Assembly: GCF_000004075.3 (NCBI RefSeq)
Contig: NC_026659.2
Span: 806,001 to 870,000, forward strand
Origin: Cucumis sativus
Lineage: Eukaryota; Streptophyta; Magnoliopsida; Cucurbitales; Cucurbitaceae
Direction of reading: 5' to 3'
DNA length: 64,000 bases
Shown: positions 62,960-64,000 of the stretch, one piece after another
Numbering within the stretch: position 1 is the stretch's first letter
Layout of the letters: each line of letters opens with the position of its first letter
Made by a program: the position numbers and the translations under genes
Notes under the pieces: generated by a model
Databases searched by the model: none
What the model saw: the letters and a program-made list of their open reading frames with translations, nothing else
What the model was told of the DNA's origin: nothing

Positions 62960-64000
62960 ATGGAGCTGAGAAGGTTCGGATTCAAGCAATGCGGTTCGTT
63001 CGTTCTACTTTTGATTTCAGGTGATATGGAATTTCATGAACTTGCAGTTTTTTGTTGGTTTAAGATGTGGATTATTGTGAATTTGTTGAGTTGAGACTAT
63101 GTTGAATTTTGTGATTTTGTGAAGGTTTGTTGTTGCTGCCTGTTATGGTGAGTTCAGTTGGAGTGAACTACGGTCAGATAGCGAATAATCTTCCTGCTCC
63201 GGAGAATGTGATCCCGTTGGTGAAATCAATTGGAGCTACGAAGGTGAAGCTGTACGATGCGAGTCCGAAGGTTCTTCGGGCATTTGCTAATACAAGTGTG
63301 GAGTTCATAGTTGGACTTGGAAACGAGTACTTGTCTAAAATGAAGAATCCAGCCTGTGCGGAAGAGTGGGTGAAGAATAATGTTCAAGCGTACTTCCCTG
63401 GCACTAAAATCACTTCAATCTTCGTCGGCAATGAGGTATTAACCTTCAATGACACTTCTCTAACTGCTAATTTACTACCGGCGATGCAAAGCGTGCACAC
63501 GGCGCTCGTAAATCTAGGGCTAGATAAGCAGGTGGCGGTGACTACGGCGCATTCTTTGGCGATACTTGAAACTTCCTATCCGCCTTCCGCTGGAGTATTC
63601 CGTAGAGATTTAGTTGATTGTTTGGTTCCAATCTTGGACTTCCATGTCAAGATCGGCTCCCCGTTCTTGATCAATGCGTACCCGTACTTTGCGTACAAGG
63701 CGAATCCGAAGCAGGTTTCACTGGATTTCGTCCTCTTCCAACCGAACCAAGGGGTTTTAGATCCCGGCTCAAATCTTCACTACGACAACATGTTGTTCGC
63801 ACAGATCGACGCTGTTTACTACGCACTCGCCGCTGTTGGTTACAAGAAACTTCCTGTTCATATCTCGGAGACCGGATGGCCGTCGAAGGGAGACGAAGAC
63901 GAGGCCGGTGCGACCCCAGAGAATGCAAAGAAGTACAATGGGAACCTACTCAAGTTCATCTGCCAGAAGAAGGGGACGCCATTGAGGCCGAACTCGGATC
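62960..64000 (+). CDS. Glucan endo-1,3-beta-glucosidase (GH17), 5' part, cut by window end
   Basis: Secreted cell-wall enzyme that cleaves beta-1,3-glucan (callose or fungal glucan). Exon 1 is 62960-63020. Exon 2 starts at 63125 and runs off the window, leaving 312 residues. Residues 1-31 form a signal peptide with core F-V-L-L-L-I-S-G-L-L-L-L-P-V; the mature part starts near V-G-V-N-Y-G-Q-I. The GH17 fold is visible, with the acid/base Glu at 124 (V-G-N-E-V-L) and the nucleophile Glu at 269 (I-S-E-T-G-W-P-S). The missing C-terminus would show whether an X8/CBM43 domain and a GPI-anchor signal are present, as in plasmodesmal callose-degrading members. The ATG at 62960 gives a normal signal peptide; an upstream in-frame ATG at 62864 would add 32 residues that do not fit. 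Confidence 0.92.

Noticed and set aside
62864..63094. Glucanase start at the upstream ATG 62864
   Set aside because: It would put 32 unlikely residues before a good signal peptide. The ATG at 62960 fits secreted GH17 enzymes better.
63671..63928. 85-codon minus-strand open frame
   Set aside because: It is an antisense shadow of the glucanase coding sequence, with no independent support.

Overview
This window looks like nuclear DNA from a dicot plant. It is very AT-rich. Genes are spaced several kilobases apart and split by many short introns with GT/AG borders and T-rich acceptors. The proteins are plastid, mitochondrial, Golgi and cell-wall proteins of typical plant families. A cucurbit is my best guess, but the sequence does not prove it. 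No bacterial, viral or organellar gene block is present.

Layout: 1-7.9 kb is gene-free, with a short non-autonomous LTR element and a possible hAT-like element. TIM13 (two exons) spans 8.05-10.3 kb and carries a LINE remnant in its intron. 10.3-19.2 kb is gene-free and includes a MULE-like element with long inverted arms. A complete DMR6-like 2-oxoglutarate dioxygenase (four exons) lies at 19.24-21.55 kb. The gene for plastid ribosomal protein L11 runs on the minus strand from 27.0 to 23.25 kb, with one 2.9 kb intron. After a 4.7 kb gene-poor stretch comes an 11-exon beta-1,3-galactosyltransferase at 31.7-37.3 kb, with two GC-AG introns. A membrane-anchored START-domain lipid-binding protein (six exons) is at 41.99-44.26 kb.

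45.5-53.1 kb is the most unusual part. It holds four very small protein genes. Three share an N-terminal M-N-[ST]-x-F-x-L-F-D signature, each with a TATA box about 80-95 bp upstream. The third of these and the fourth gene share a C-terminal P-R-F...D-G-L..[FI]-E-T-L-V signature. They look like one small-protein family or superfamily that has expanded locally. I cannot assign a function.

The window ends with a complete granule-bound starch synthase gene (leader intron plus 13 coding exons, 57.0-61.0 kb) and the 5' part of a GH17 beta-1,3-glucanase, cut off at the window edge. The genes do not form an operon or an obvious pathway cluster; each is an independent transcription unit. All exon coordinates come from reading splice sites and protein frame by eye. 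Every multi-exon model closes in frame and gives a family-typical length, except the gene at 52.7 kb, whose donor site is unresolved.
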